From Rudanella sp031411995 (lineage in GTDB: Bacteria > Bacteroidota > Bacteroidia > Cytophagales > Spirosomataceae): DNA of 64,000 bases. Shown one piece after another: positions 1 to 9,294 of this stretch (positions are counted from its first letter, which is position 1; each line of letters begins with the position of its first letter). The notes beneath the pieces are model-generated. The model did not search any database. It was not told where the DNA came from and was given only the letters and a program-made list of their open reading frames with translations. Position numbers and translations under genes: made by a program. The stretch spans positions 26,386-90,385 of the forward strand of contig JANOCD010000049.1 in the NCBI GenBank assembly GCA_031411995.1. Direction: 5' to 3'.

Positions 1-1637
1 GTGTGCTCAATTACGGGCACTATTTCATGGGTTCCATCGTCCTCACTGCCGACGAAAACGCCATCATCGATGGACAGCAGTGACTGACCAGCCTCACCTT
101 ACTTCTGATCTATTTATATCATCACCTGGATGACGAAGACGACCGGGCAGAAGTGTTGCAGATGATCTATTCGAAGAAGGCAGGCACCAAGACGTTCAAT
201 ATCCACGTCCCCGACCTGCCCCAGCGCGAAGCCGTTATGAATGCCCTGCTCAAAGGCGACTATTTCGACCCGGCGGGCAAACCCGAAACCATCCGTAACA
301 TTTACCACCGCTATGAGGACATCTGTTCGCTGATGGAGGACCGCATCGAATCAGCCTCGTTGCCGCACTTTAAAGATTGGCTGATCGACAATGTCGACTT
401 TATCCGCATCATCGCCCAGACCGAACAGGATGCCCATAAAATTTTCGTTTAGATGAATGACCGGGGGTTGAGCCTGACCCCTACTGAGATGCTCAAAGGC
501 TTTTTGCTGAGCAAAATCAGCACCGACCGGGTACGCGAGCAGGCAAATGACCTCTGGAAACACCGTATTCTGGAGCTGAAAGAGCTGGGCAAGGAAGAAG
601 AGAGTGATTTTATTAAAAACTGGCTTCGCGCTCAGTACGCCGATGGCATCCGCGAACGGAAGAAAGATGCCGTAGCCCAGGATTTCGAAATCATTGGTCA
701 GTCATTTCACAAGTGGGTTCGTGAGCATATCGACCTGGTTGGTTTGAAAAAGAGCCTCGACTACGAAGATTTCGTCCAGAAACAGTTCGACAAATTCAGC
801 TTGATCTACATCCGGCTCAAGCAGTATGCGACCGAGTTCACGCCGGGCTATGAGCATGTGTATTATAATGCCAACCGCAATTTCACCCTTCAATTCCAGC
901 TCATACTGGCAGCCATTGACCCTGCGGAATCACGGGAAATATCGGACGCCAAAATACGGCTCGTCGCCCGGTTTATGGATTTGTCGTTCACCCGCCGAAT
1001 CTTTCACTACCGAACCGTCGACTACTCATCCATCCTGTACAACCTGTTTTTACTCAGCAAAAAGATCCGCCGAAAACCCCTCCCCGAATTGCGTGAGCTT
1101 CTGCGCGAAGAAATTACGGGCATGGAGTTCCAGTTAGACACCTTTACCTATTTCGGTCTCAACGGCTACACCATCCGGTACATGCGGCATATTCTGGGGC
1201 GGCTAACGGAGTTCATAGAGGTAGGAAGCGGGCTACCGAGCCATTTTGTGCATTACGTCAGCTCAGATATTAAAAACCCATATGACATTGAGCACGTCAT
1301 AGCAAATCACCATATACGTTATCAGAAGGAGATCCCTACGGAGGAATCGTTTCAACATACGCGCAACAACATTGGTGGTCTGGTTCTGCTCCCCCGCGAC
1401 AAGAACCGTAGCTATAACGACATGACATACGACCAGAAAGACCTGGGCGAGAACCTGCTGGCAAGGTCGCTCAACCCGGACTGCTACCGCAACAACCCTC
1501 AGTTCCTGCGGTTCGTTGAGCTGCACAACCTACCCTTCAAACCCTACGACCATTTTGGCGGGCAGGCAATTCAGGAACGGATGGAGCTGTATAGGCAATT
1601 AGCGAGCAAGGTCTGGAGCGTTGATATGCTGGAGTAA
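1..1637 (+). pseudogene. DUF262/DUF1524 (GmrSD-like) protein, broken by two in-frame stops; 5' end outside window
   Basis: One reading frame (first codon bases at multiples of 3) reads through the whole interval as a DUF262 + DUF1524 protein. The N-terminal DUF262 hallmark normally reads DGQQRLT; here it reads IIDGQQ-stop-LTSLTLLLIY, with TGA at 81-83 where CGA (Arg) is expected. A second stop, TAG at 450-452, sits directly before MNDRGLSLTPTEMLKG, another strongly conserved DUF262 block. The C-terminal part has the DUF1524/HNH-like signature (DIEHVIANHH at about 1285-1314, then NNIGGLVLLPRDKNRSYND). Family members are GmrSD-type nucleases that act against modified phage DNA or in related defence roles. 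With both stops in hallmark motifs and of two different types, I read it as a decayed defence gene. The 453-1637 part could still be made as a truncated protein. The gene start lies left of the window. Confidence 0.85.
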
Positions 1638-1663
1638 TTGAAAGGTGAAAGCCAAGTTTTCAT

Positions 1664-1920
1664 GTGTACATGCCGCCCTCGGTGGTCAGCCGGGCCGGGC
1701 AAATTCTGAAACAATTGGAAGCCTCGCACAGCCGCGAAGACAACGAAGAAGCCACCCGCGAGTCCGGCTCTCAGGAACGCGAACTCGCCCTCCGCACATC
1801 GAATCCGGCGACCCCCGTTCAGAAGCCATCAAAGACAAACTTAAAAGCATCGACATCAACCGCTTAACACCAATTGAAGCCCTGCTGAAACTGAGCGAGT
1901 TGGCACGGTTGGTGGAGTAG
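1664..1920 (+). pseudogene. mutS: Fragment of mutS 3' end (MutS C-terminus), frameshifted
   Basis: The first half, read in the frame of position 1664, gives MPPSVVSRAGQILKQLEAS, which matches the end of the MutS ATPase domain, where GMP..VV.RA..IL..LE is conserved. The second half is in the frame of position 1645 and gives AIKDKLKSIDINRLTPIEAL followed by LLKLSELARLVE and a stop, which is the typical Bacteroidota MutS C-terminus. The frame change falls at about 1740-1815. Nothing of the mismatch-binding, connector or Walker A parts is present upstream; the DUF262 pseudogene abuts instead. This is therefore a roughly 260-bp remnant of a mutS copy, not a functional gene. The intact mutS should lie elsewhere in the genome. 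Confidence 0.7.
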
Positions 1921-1975
1921 AGGAACACTCAATCGAGCCACATTTTGAGGTTAACAGGACAACGTTTGTGAAATC

Positions 1976-2350
1976 ATGAAAAAGGACTTCCAGCAAAAGA
2001 AATGGATTAGGCGGCTTTTGGCTATGTCTGTTTTCGTGGCTTTATCCAACATTCAGCCGATGAAGGTAATTTTTGTCATATTTTTAGAACCCTTCTGCAC
2101 AACGCTGGATTACGCTACGCCCACAGGTGGATTTAGGGATGATGAGATTCCAATGATGCATAGAACTTACGAAGACATCACAAGATGGTTCAATCTTTAT
2201 AAACAGGAACATTCTACCGATACAGTTTTATATCGGCTGTATCGAATAAACCCGGCCCTGTTCTGGGAATGGAGTGCTATGATTTCAGAACCCAAATATC
2301 GGCTTCCTTATCTAAACCCCCGTGAGATTCCGCCCCAGAAAAGACAATAA
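1976..2350 (+). CDS. Hypothetical protein, 124 aa, one possible membrane segment
   Basis: I do not recognise this protein. It begins with a basic stretch (MKKDFQQKKWIRR), followed by a hydrophobic segment at about residues 14-40 that could be a signal anchor. A soluble, aromatic-rich part with many Tyr, Trp and Arg residues follows (for example YRINPALFWEWSAMI). It lies between the mutS fragment and the convergent GH13 gene, in the same debris-rich zone, with no operon partner. The composition looks coding, but nothing shows a function. Confidence 0.45.
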   Translation: MKKDFQQKKWIRRLLAMSVFVALSNIQPMKVIFVIFLEPFCTTLDYATPTGGFRDDEIPMMHRTYEDITRWFNLYKQEHSTDTVLYRLYRINPALFWEWSAMISEPKYRLPYLNPREIPPQKRQ

Positions 2351-2377
2351 GATTAGTTCAGAAAACCTTGTGGAGTA

Positions 2378-4255
2378 TCACTTCCGCAACTCCAGCACTA
2401 ATGCCGATTGCCCCGGTATCTTCACTAACTTCAGTCCTGAGATAATCTCATCGGTCAGCACGTTGCGGGCCGACGTAAAACCCGCTGTTCGCTCGGCGAA
2501 TCGGTCGGTGTCCACCGAAACTTCCTCTTTCTTGAAATTCATCAACACCATCACTGTTTGCGAACCATTGTAGCGGGCGTAGGCATAAATGCCGTTTTGC
2601 GGCAGAAACTGCATCAGTTTGCCAGTTTGCAACACGGGCGACTGTTTGCGGTAGTTCGCTAATTTTCGCGTGAAGTTGAAAATTTCATTCTCCGTTTTGG
2701 TGCGCCCCTCTGCCGTGAATTTATCTATTTTGTCGCCGGGGAAACCACCGGGGAAATCCTTTCTGACTTCGGCATCCGACGGGTTTTTGAAATTCTTCTC
2801 CAGAAACTCGGTGCCGTAGTAGAGTTGCGGAATGCCCCGCGTGGTGAGCGTAAAAATCACGCCCATTTTGAATTTTTCGATGTCCTCGCCAATCACCGAA
2901 AAATAGCGATCAGTGTCGTGATTGTCCATAAAGACGAGGTTGCGCGTCGGATCTTTGTAGAGATAATCCTGTCCTAAAACCGAGTAAACGATCTCCGGGT
3001 TGTTCTGCTGTAGCGTGGCATTCAGCGCGTTATAGACCTGAAAATCCATGCCGCCGGGCAGGTTACACTTAAACTTGGTTTCGATGTTATTGCGGGTAAA
3101 ATACGCCTGGTTCGGCACACTACCCGTCCACGACTCGCCGAAGAGGTGGATGTTCGGGTAGTTGTCGAGCAGTGCCTGATTGCAGCGGTTCATAAACGGC
3201 ATATCGTTGTACATGTACGTGTCGATACGCCAGGCATCCACGCCAAATTCCTCAACCGTCCAGATGGCGTTCTGAATCAGGTAGTTGGCCACCACTGGGT
3301 TGTTCTGGTTCAGGTCGGGCAGGAACGGTACAAACCAGCCGTTGGACGTTATTTTGCGGTCGAGAGTCGAGCCGTGCGGATCTAGAATGGGTTGCTCTTT
3401 GTAGGAGGTGTTGGTATAACTGGGCCACTGATTCAGCCAGTCTTTCGAGGGCATATCGTTCAGGAACCAGTGATTCTTGCCAACGTGGTTATAGACTGCA
3501 TCCTGAATAATCTTGATCCCTTTCTTGTGGGCCTCCTGGATCAGTTTTTTGTAGGCTTCATTGCCGCCCAGCCTACGGTCAATTTTGTACTGGTCCGTAA
3601 ATCCGTAGCCGTGATAGGCCGAACGCATCACTCCGCCCTCGTTGGTCTGGGGCTGATCGTTTTCGACTACCGGATTAAGCCACAGGGCCGTTACGCCGAG
3701 GTCTTTCAGGTAATCTAAGTGGTTGATGATACCCTGCAAATCGCCCCCATGCCGCAGGAATGGATTCGCACGGTCGGCGTTGGGGTCGGCCATGTCGGCG
3801 AATTTGTCGTTGGTCGGATCGCCGTTCGAGAATCGGTCGGGCAGAATCAGGTACACCAAATCGGCGGAGGTAAGACCCTGCGCACGTTTTTGTGGATCAT
3901 GCCGATACCCGATTCGATAGTCGAACGTAGTTTCCTGACTGCCCACCCGAAACCGGATGGGGAATGTGCCGGGTTTGGCCGTGGCCGCAATCGTCAGATC
4001 AACGGCGAGATAATTCGGGTTTTCCAGTGGTGTAACCTTCTCTACTTTCACGCCCGGATGCCGGATACTCACCGACGCTTTGCTCAGGTTTTTGCCATAC
4101 ACCAGCAATTGAACCGTCGGATTTTTCATACCGATCCACCAGTTGGTTGGGTCGATGCGCTGAATCTGGGCATTTTGCGCCGATAGGAGTAGGGGAGAAG
4201 TCAGCAGACCCCACAGACAAAGCAGGGCAACACAGAATATCTTCATAAAAATCAT
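2378..4255 (-). CDS. Exported GH13 alpha-amylase family enzyme, neopullulanase/cyclomaltodextrinase-like
   Basis: Probably hydrolyses maltodextrins, pullulan or cyclodextrins outside the cytoplasm, as SusA-type neopullulanases do. A signal peptide covers residues 1-26 (…LLLSAQ). Residues 28-115 form the Ig-like N-terminal domain of cyclomaltodextrinases. The TIM barrel shows all GH13 regions: DAVYNHVG (252-259), WRIDTY with nucleophile Asp345, LFGESW with acid/base Glu374, and MDNHDTDR with Asp447. A beta-sandwich C-terminal domain ends near residue 625, the normal length for the family. The start could be M1 or M4 (4246). It is divergent from another GH13 gene with only about 35 bp between the starts, so the two may share a control region. 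No SusC/D pair is adjacent. Exact substrate specificity cannot be read from the sequence. Confidence 0.93.
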   Translation of the reverse strand: MIFMKIFCVALLCLWGLLTSPLLLSAQNAQIQRIDPTNWWIGMKNPTVQLLVYGKNLSKASVSIRHPGVKVEKVTPLENPNYLAVDLTIAATAKPGTFPIRFRVGSQETTFDYRIGYRHDPQKRAQGLTSADLVYLILPDRFSNGDPTNDKFADMADPNADRANPFLRHGGDLQGIINHLDYLKDLGVTALWLNPVVENDQPQTNEGGVMRSAYHGYGFTDQYKIDRRLGGNEAYKKLIQEAHKKGIKIIQDAVYNHVGKNHWFLNDMPSKDWLNQWPSYTNTSYKEQPILDPHGSTLDRKITSNGWFVPFLPDLNQNNPVVANYLIQNAIWTVEEFGVDAWRIDTYMYNDMPFMNRCNQALLDNYPNIHLFGESWTGSVPNQAYFTRNNIETKFKCNLPGGMDFQVYNALNATLQQNNPEIVYSVLGQDYLYKDPTRNLVFMDNHDTDRYFSVIGEDIEKFKMGVIFTLTTRGIPQLYYGTEFLEKNFKNPSDAEVRKDFPGGFPGDKIDKFTAEGRTKTENEIFNFTRKLANYRKQSPVLQTGKLMQFLPQNGIYAYARYNGSQTVMVLMNFKKEEVSVDTDRFAERTAGFTSARNVLTDEIISGLKLVKIPGQSALVLELRK

Positions 4256-4290
4256 GAGGGGATAAGTGGCAAATGTAATAGTTTCGCAAC

Positions 4291-6000
4291 ATGAATACCA
4301 CCATCGTCAAACCAAGGCTCGACAAGCTGGTTATTTACCAAATCTTTACCCGGTTATTTGGTAATCAAAATACCACCAATAAACTCAACGGCACCCTCGC
4401 CCAAAATGGGGTTGGTACCTTCAACGACATCAACGACCGCGCCCTGAACGACCTTAAACGCTTCGGGGCCACGCACATCTGGTTCACCGGCATCCTCGAA
4501 CATGCCACCGTCACCGACTACTCCGCATTTGGCATTCGGCCCGATGATCCGGCGGTGGTGAAGGGGTTAGCGGGTTCGCCCTACGCCGTGAAAGATTATT
4601 ATGACGTGGACCCCGATCTGGCTGTCGATGTGCCGAACCGCATGGCTGAGTTTGAGCGACTGGTGCAACGAACCCACGCCAACGGTCTGAAAGTGATCAT
4701 CGACTTTGTGCCTAACCACGTGGCCCGTCAATACCATTCTGATCAAAAACCCACCGGCGTGGTCGATTTGGGCGAAAATGACGATACAACGCTCAACTTT
4801 TCCATCAACAATAATTTTTATTACCTGCCCGGCAAAGCATTCACAACGCCCGCCTGTGAACGTGACCAACAAACTATTGAGGAATTTCCTGCCAAAATAA
4901 CGGGTTCGGGCTCGCTCACCGAAAGCCCCGACATCAACGATTGGTATGAAACCGTGAAGCTCAACTACGGGGTTGATGTGTTCAATGGCTGGTCGGGCCA
5001 TTTCGATCCTACTCCGGCAACCTGGCACCAAATGCTGGACATCCTGCTATTTTGGTCGGCCAAAGGCATTGACGGTTTCCGCTGCGACATGGCTCATCTG
5101 GTGCCGGTTGAGTTCTGGGGTTGGGCCACAAGGCGCGTAAAGCAACACTATCCGTCGATGATTTTCATTGCCGAAATCTACGACCCCGGCCTTTACCGTC
5201 GCTTCATTTTTGAGGGTGGTTTCGATTACCTCTACGACAAGGTGGGCCTCTACGACTCGCTCCGGCGGCTCATGGAGGGTCACGGCACCTGCCGCGATAT
5301 CACCCGCGTGTGGCAACAGGAATCCGGCGATTTCAGTGAACACATGCTCCGCTTTCTCGAAACTCACGACGAACAGCGTATTGCCTCGCGGTTTTTTGCC
5401 CGTGACCCCTGGGTGGCAGTGCCGGCAATGGTTGTCACAGCCACGCTGCATACGGGTCCGCTCTTGCTCTATTTTGGTCAGGAGATTGGGGTTCGGGCCG
5501 AGGGCAGCGAAGGCTTCAGTGGCGACGATGGCCGCACCACCATCTTCGATTATTGGGGAATCCCCGACTGGCAGGGTTACCTCAACAACAACCAATATGA
5601 TGGCAACGGCCTGACCCCTGATCCGCAAAAACTCCGGGCTTTCTACCAGCGACTGAACCACCTGGTGAGCCAGTCGGATGCCATTCAGAACGGGGCCTTC
5701 TACGATTTGCAATGGGCAAACCAAAACACACCCGGCTACAACGGAGATCGGCTTTATTCCTATCTACGCTATACATCACGCCAAAAACTGCTGATTGTCT
5801 GTAACTTTGACCAAAATAAAACTGCCGAAACCACCTTGAAAATTCCGACTCATGCCTGGCAACTCATGGGAATACACGAAACTCAATCATATCGGTTTGT
5901 CGATGTGTTCGACACAGCGTTTCAGACCGAAGTAGTGGGTTTGACAGGGCTTTCTGTTACTTTGCCTCCATTGAGCGTCTTAATGCTGGAAATCCAATAG
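4291..6000 (+). CDS. GH13 alpha-amylase family protein without signal peptide
   Basis: Predicted cytoplasmic alpha-glucan-active enzyme of 569 aa; no signal sequence is visible (starts MNTTIVKPRLDKLVIYQIF). The barrel motifs are complete: DFVPNHV (138-144), DGFRCDMAHLVP with nucleophile Asp266, IFIAEIYD with Glu295, and LETHDEQR with Asp360. A C-terminal beta domain of about 90 residues ends in VTLPPLSVLMLEIQ. The hydrophilic segment between regions I and II (about residues 145-250) is long. It is divergent from the exported GH13 enzyme and directly upstream of a DUF1460 gene. A plausible role is breaking down oligosaccharides imported after extracellular cleavage, but transglycosylase activity is also possible in this family. 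Confidence 0.92.
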   Translation: MNTTIVKPRLDKLVIYQIFTRLFGNQNTTNKLNGTLAQNGVGTFNDINDRALNDLKRFGATHIWFTGILEHATVTDYSAFGIRPDDPAVVKGLAGSPYAVKDYYDVDPDLAVDVPNRMAEFERLVQRTHANGLKVIIDFVPNHVARQYHSDQKPTGVVDLGENDDTTLNFSINNNFYYLPGKAFTTPACERDQQTIEEFPAKITGSGSLTESPDINDWYETVKLNYGVDVFNGWSGHFDPTPATWHQMLDILLFWSAKGIDGFRCDMAHLVPVEFWGWATRRVKQHYPSMIFIAEIYDPGLYRRFIFEGGFDYLYDKVGLYDSLRRLMEGHGTCRDITRVWQQESGDFSEHMLRFLETHDEQRIASRFFARDPWVAVPAMVVTATLHTGPLLLYFGQEIGVRAEGSEGFSGDDGRTTIFDYWGIPDWQGYLNNNQYDGNGLTPDPQKLRAFYQRLNHLVSQSDAIQNGAFYDLQWANQNTPGYNGDRLYSYLRYTSRQKLLIVCNFDQNKTAETTLKIPTHAWQLMGIHETQSYRFVDVFDTAFQTEVVGLTGLSVTLPPLSVLMLEIQ

Positions 6001-6030
6001 CGGCTTTTCCAACCCACCAATCGATAGTCT

Positions 6031-6894
6031 ATGCATAAACTTTACATTGCAGTTATACTAATTTCGTGTGTTCATCCACTTCGGGCGCAACCCCTCAAGT
6101 TTCCTGATGGGTGCGATTTGACCACGGCCAGTGGCAAGTCGGTTGCCGAAACGGCGGTGGGGGTAGGGCGGTCGTTTTTGGGTAAGCCCTACCTGCCGCA
6201 CACACTCGAAGAAAACCAGAATGAGCAATTGGTGGTTAACCTCCATCAGTTCGATTGTACCACGTTTGTGGAAACGATCGCAGCGCTCTCGCTCGCTTGG
6301 CACGACCTCCCCGACAAAAAAAACAGCGTCCTGCTGGAAACGCTGTTTCGTCAATACCTGACCAAAGTTCGTTACCGCGACGGTCAGATCGACGGGTATG
6401 CCAGCCGTTTACACTATTTTTCGGAGTGGCTCCGCGACAATGAGCGCAAGGGTCTGTTGCAGGACGTAACGCCCCAATTAGCAGGCAATGTGACGGTTTC
6501 CAAGCCACTTTCCTACATGACCGCCAAAACATTCCGGTATCCGGCTATGAGCAACCCCGCTGTGTTCAAACAAATGGCTCAAATCGAAACGAGCCTGAGC
6601 CATGAGCCATTTGCGTTCATCCCCAAAAAGAACCTTCGCAAAGCCGAAGTAAACCTCCGCGATGGCGACATTGTGATGCTCTCGGCCGCCCGACCTGGCC
6701 TCGACATGAAGCATTGCGGCTTCGCCATCTGGCAAAACAACCGCGTCCATCTGCTCCATGCCTCCTCCGATCATGGCCGCGTGGTAATCACCAGCCAACC
6801 TCTCACCGAGTACGTCACTGCCAAAAAAGCCCTCTCCGGCATCCGTGTGGCCCGGTTCAAAAGTGGCGTGGGGGTGTTGACGGCAAAGAAGTAA
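6031..6894 (+). CDS. DUF1460 family protein (NlpC/P60-like amidase fold), exported
   Basis: This 287-aa protein has a signal peptide (cleavage near residue 20, …HPLRAQ). The DUF1460 signature includes FDCTTFVETI around Cys76, the presumed catalytic cysteine, and a downstream block with DGDIVMLSAARPGLDMKHCGFA, where His is a likely second catalytic residue. The family is related to N-acetylmuramoyl-L-alanine amidase/NlpC-P60 folds, so a cell-wall-fragment role is likely but not proven. It begins 30 bp after the preceding GH13 gene on the same strand and could be co-transcribed with it. A strong inverted repeat follows the gene. Confidence 0.85.
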   Translation: MHKLYIAVILISCVHPLRAQPLKFPDGCDLTTASGKSVAETAVGVGRSFLGKPYLPHTLEENQNEQLVVNLHQFDCTTFVETIAALSLAWHDLPDKKNSVLLETLFRQYLTKVRYRDGQIDGYASRLHYFSEWLRDNERKGLLQDVTPQLAGNVTVSKPLSYMTAKTFRYPAMSNPAVFKQMAQIETSLSHEPFAFIPKKNLRKAEVNLRDGDIVMLSAARPGLDMKHCGFAIWQNNRVHLLHASSDHGRVVITSQPLTEYVTAKKALSGIRVARFKSGVGVLTAKK

Positions 6895-6901
6895 GTTATT
6901 T

Positions 6902-7004
6902 AGTCGTAAGTCTGGATAAGTCAGAAGTCGCAAGTCGGCTGACGCACAAGTATTGCTTACGTGACAGCAACCATGCGTCAGCCGACTTGCGACTACTTAC
7001 GACT
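6902..7004. repeat. Large imperfect palindrome between convergent genes
   Basis: The inner arms 6926-6946 and 6974-6994 are perfect 21-nt reverse complements (core AAGTCGGCTGACGCA). The outer arms 6902-6911 and 6995-7004 are also perfect (AGTCGTAAGT). The whole could fold into a long two-part stem between the 3' ends of the DUF1460 gene and sucC. It has no U-tract of its own on the inner stem, so it may be a bidirectional terminator or mRNA-end stabiliser, or a dispersed REP-like element. Confidence 0.75.
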
Positions 7005-7013
7005 TAAAAAGAC

Positions 7014-8231
7014 TTACAAACTCGCTACCACTGCCTTCACTTTCTCGGCGGCTTCTTTCAACTCAACGGCTGATTGTACTTTCAGGCCCGACTCGTCGAT
7101 GATGCGGGCACCTTCGGCAGCGTTAGTTCCCTGAAGACGAACGATAATTGGCACCGGAATATCGCCAATGGCTTTGTAGGCTTCCACAACACCCGTGGCC
7201 ACGCGGTCGCAACGAACGATGCCCCCAAAAATATTGATTAGGATGGCCTTCACGTTGGGGTCTTTCAGGATGATTCGGAAACCAGCTTCCACCGTTTTGG
7301 CGTTGGCTCCACCCCCAACATCGAGGAAGTTGGCCGGCTCGCCCCCCGACAGTTTGATGATGTCCATTGTCGCCATTGCTAAACCCGCACCGTTCACCAT
7401 GCAACCTACGTTTCCGTCGAGTTTCACATAGTTCAGGTCGTTGGCTGAGGCTTCCACTTCGAGGGGATCTTCCTCCGTAATGTCGCGCAAACTCGCCAGA
7501 TCGCTGTGGCGGTACAGAGCGTTGTCGTCGAGGCTCACTTTGGCATCGACCGCCAGAATCTTGTTGTCGGAGGTTTTCAGTACCGGGTTGATCTCGAACA
7601 TGGCCGCGTCGGTGTCTACATACGCCTTGTAGAGCGCGGTCACGAACTTCACCATCTCTTTGAATGCTTCCCCCGTCAACCCAAGACCAAAGGCTACCTT
7701 GCGGGCCTGGAACGGCTGTAAACCAACGGAAGGGTCAATCCACTCTTTCACGATTTTTTCGGGTGAGTGTTCGGCCACTTCTTCAATGTCCATGCCTCCT
7801 TCGGTGCTGGCCATGATCACGTTGCAGGCTTTCGCCCGATCGAGCAAAATGCCAAGATACATCTCTTTCACCTCCGATTCTCCGGGGTAATAAACATCCT
7901 GAGCGATCAGAATTTTATTCACCTTCTTACCTTCCGGCCCTGTTTGGTGTGTAACTAAGATGTTGCCAATCAGATTCTTAGCGATATCGCGTACTTCGTC
8001 AACCGACTTGGCCAATTTTACGCCCCGTTGCTCCGACCCAACAATTTGTCCTTTGCCCCGGCCCCCGGCGTGAATCTGCGATTTTACCACGACGAACTTC
8101 GAGTTGGTCTGCGCCATAATCAGTTTGGCGGCTTCCACGGCTTTTTCGGGCGATTCGGCCACGATGCCCTCCTGAATCCGAACGCCATAGCGTTTCAGTA
8201 TTTCTTTACCCTGATACTCGTGTATATTCAT
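7014..8231 (-). CDS. sucC: Succinyl-CoA synthetase (ADP-forming) beta subunit
   Basis: Catalyses, with the SucD alpha subunit, the reversible conversion of succinyl-CoA, ADP and phosphate to succinate, CoA and ATP in the TCA cycle. The 405-aa protein starts with MNIHEYQGKEILKRYGV, the usual ATP-grasp beginning. It contains KSQIHAGGRGK, a nucleotide-binding loop, and the C-terminal ligase block INIFGGIVRCDRVATGV. Length is normal for the family. sucD is not adjacent, which is common in Bacteroidota. No other start is plausible. Confidence 0.97.
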   Translation of the reverse strand: MNIHEYQGKEILKRYGVRIQEGIVAESPEKAVEAAKLIMAQTNSKFVVVKSQIHAGGRGKGQIVGSEQRGVKLAKSVDEVRDIAKNLIGNILVTHQTGPEGKKVNKILIAQDVYYPGESEVKEMYLGILLDRAKACNVIMASTEGGMDIEEVAEHSPEKIVKEWIDPSVGLQPFQARKVAFGLGLTGEAFKEMVKFVTALYKAYVDTDAAMFEINPVLKTSDNKILAVDAKVSLDDNALYRHSDLASLRDITEEDPLEVEASANDLNYVKLDGNVGCMVNGAGLAMATMDIIKLSGGEPANFLDVGGGANAKTVEAGFRIILKDPNVKAILINIFGGIVRCDRVATGVVEAYKAIGDIPVPIIVRLQGTNAAEGARIIDESGLKVQSAVELKEAAEKVKAVVASL

Positions 8232-8353
8232 GTCGGCTGCAACCGCATTGGCGGTCCGAAAAGAATGTAGAAAATAGTAATTTTACGCGGCAAGTTACTA
8301 CTCAGTGAGCAGTGAACAGCCAACGGCCACCAGTTTTTTCAGTAAACAGGTTT

Positions 8354-9013
8354 ATGATTCCTTTGTTATCTGCTACCAATCTCCAGCGTTCCTACGGTAC
8401 TCTACCCGTTTTGCGGGGCATCAATCTAACCATTAACTCCGGCGAAATTGTCTCTATTGTGGGCGCGTCGGGAGCTGGCAAAAGTACCCTGCTGCATATT
8501 CTCGGTACATTAGACCGCCCCGATTCAGGGGAGGTTATTCTGGCCGGACAAAATGTATTTACGTTGACCGATACGCAGTTAGCGCGTTTCCGGAACGAGA
8601 AAATCGGGTTTGTTTTTCAGTTTAATAACCTCTTGCCCGAATTTACAGCCCTAGAAAATGTTTGCCTGCCCGGCTTCATTGCGGGCAAGCCGGAGCGGGC
8701 CGTGCGGGAGCGGGCACAAATGCTGCTCGAAACGCTGGGCCTGCCAGATCGAACCGGACATTTTCCCTCGCAGATGTCGGGGGGGGAGCAACAACGAACC
8801 GCCGTGGCCCGTGCGCTCATCAATCAGCCCGCCGTGGTTTTTGCCGACGAACCCAGTGGCAATCTCGATTCGCACAATGCCGAAGAACTACACAAACTAT
8901 TTTTCCGGCTTCGCGACGACTTTGGGCAGACCTTTATCATTGTGACACACAACGAAGCATTAGCCGATTTGGCCGACCGGAAAGTGGTGATTCGGGATGG
9001 TTTAATTGAATAG
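8354..9013 (+). CDS. ABC transporter ATP-binding protein, LolD/MacB-type
   Basis: This 219-aa ATPase (start MIPLLSATNLQRSYG) has Walker A GASGAGKST (37-45), a Q-loop in FVFQFNNLLPEF, signature MSGGEQQR (141-148), Walker B VVFADEP (161-167) and switch His199. The FNNLLPEFTALENV stretch and the short length are typical of the LolD/MacB/FtsE group, which drives lipoprotein release or substrate extrusion with a separate permease. No permease gene is adjacent. An in-frame start at 8312 would add 14 unlikely residues, so I chose 8354. Confidence 0.9.
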   Translation: MIPLLSATNLQRSYGTLPVLRGINLTINSGEIVSIVGASGAGKSTLLHILGTLDRPDSGEVILAGQNVFTLTDTQLARFRNEKIGFVFQFNNLLPEFTALENVCLPGFIAGKPERAVRERAQMLLETLGLPDRTGHFPSQMSGGEQQRTAVARALINQPAVVFADEPSGNLDSHNAEELHKLFFRLRDDFGQTFIIVTHNEALADLADRKVVIRDGLIE

Positions 9014-9294
9014 TGGATAACGAGAAGGCCTTATAGTTTATATCAAAATTTCTCTTTTTAATGTGCAATTTTACGCATGATTTTTGTTTTAATACACTTT
9101 TAACTAGTGCTTATCGGTTGATTTTGAGTCATTTAATCAATTGTTGAAAAAATTCTACACTGTGGAAAACCATTCATAGTAACTTTTGTTATATCATTGC
9201 GTCGAAAAGAAAAGTTTTTCATAACGTTGAGTAAATCAGAAAGCCAGGAGAGAATCTCGTCTGGCTTTTTTGTTTGCCCTGATTTTCAGGATCA
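9014..9294. other. AT-rich intergenic region ending in a terminator
   Basis: Nothing clearly coding is visible over these 281 bp. The region is much richer in A/T than its surroundings. A promoter-like TAACTTTTG occurs near 9179-9187, and a rho-independent terminator lies at 9241-9272. A short untranslated RNA of about 80 nt could be made here, but this is speculative; the region may equally be the 3' end of the ABC gene transcript. Confidence 0.3.
9241..9272 (+). terminator. Rho-independent terminator
   Basis: AAGCCAG (9241-9247) pairs with CTGGCTT (9261-9267) and is followed by a T-run. It lies about 230 bp after the ABC ATPase gene and just before the convergent GH13 gene end. Confidence 0.7.

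Noticed and set aside
1..1637. Programmed stop-codon readthrough or recoding of the DUF262 gene
   Set aside because: Two different stops (TGA and TAG), no hairpin or special context, and no reason for recoding; simple decay is more likely.
9014..9294. Small RNA gene
   Set aside because: Only a weak promoter-like sequence and a terminator are present; no conserved structure that I can recognise, so listed only as an intergenic region.
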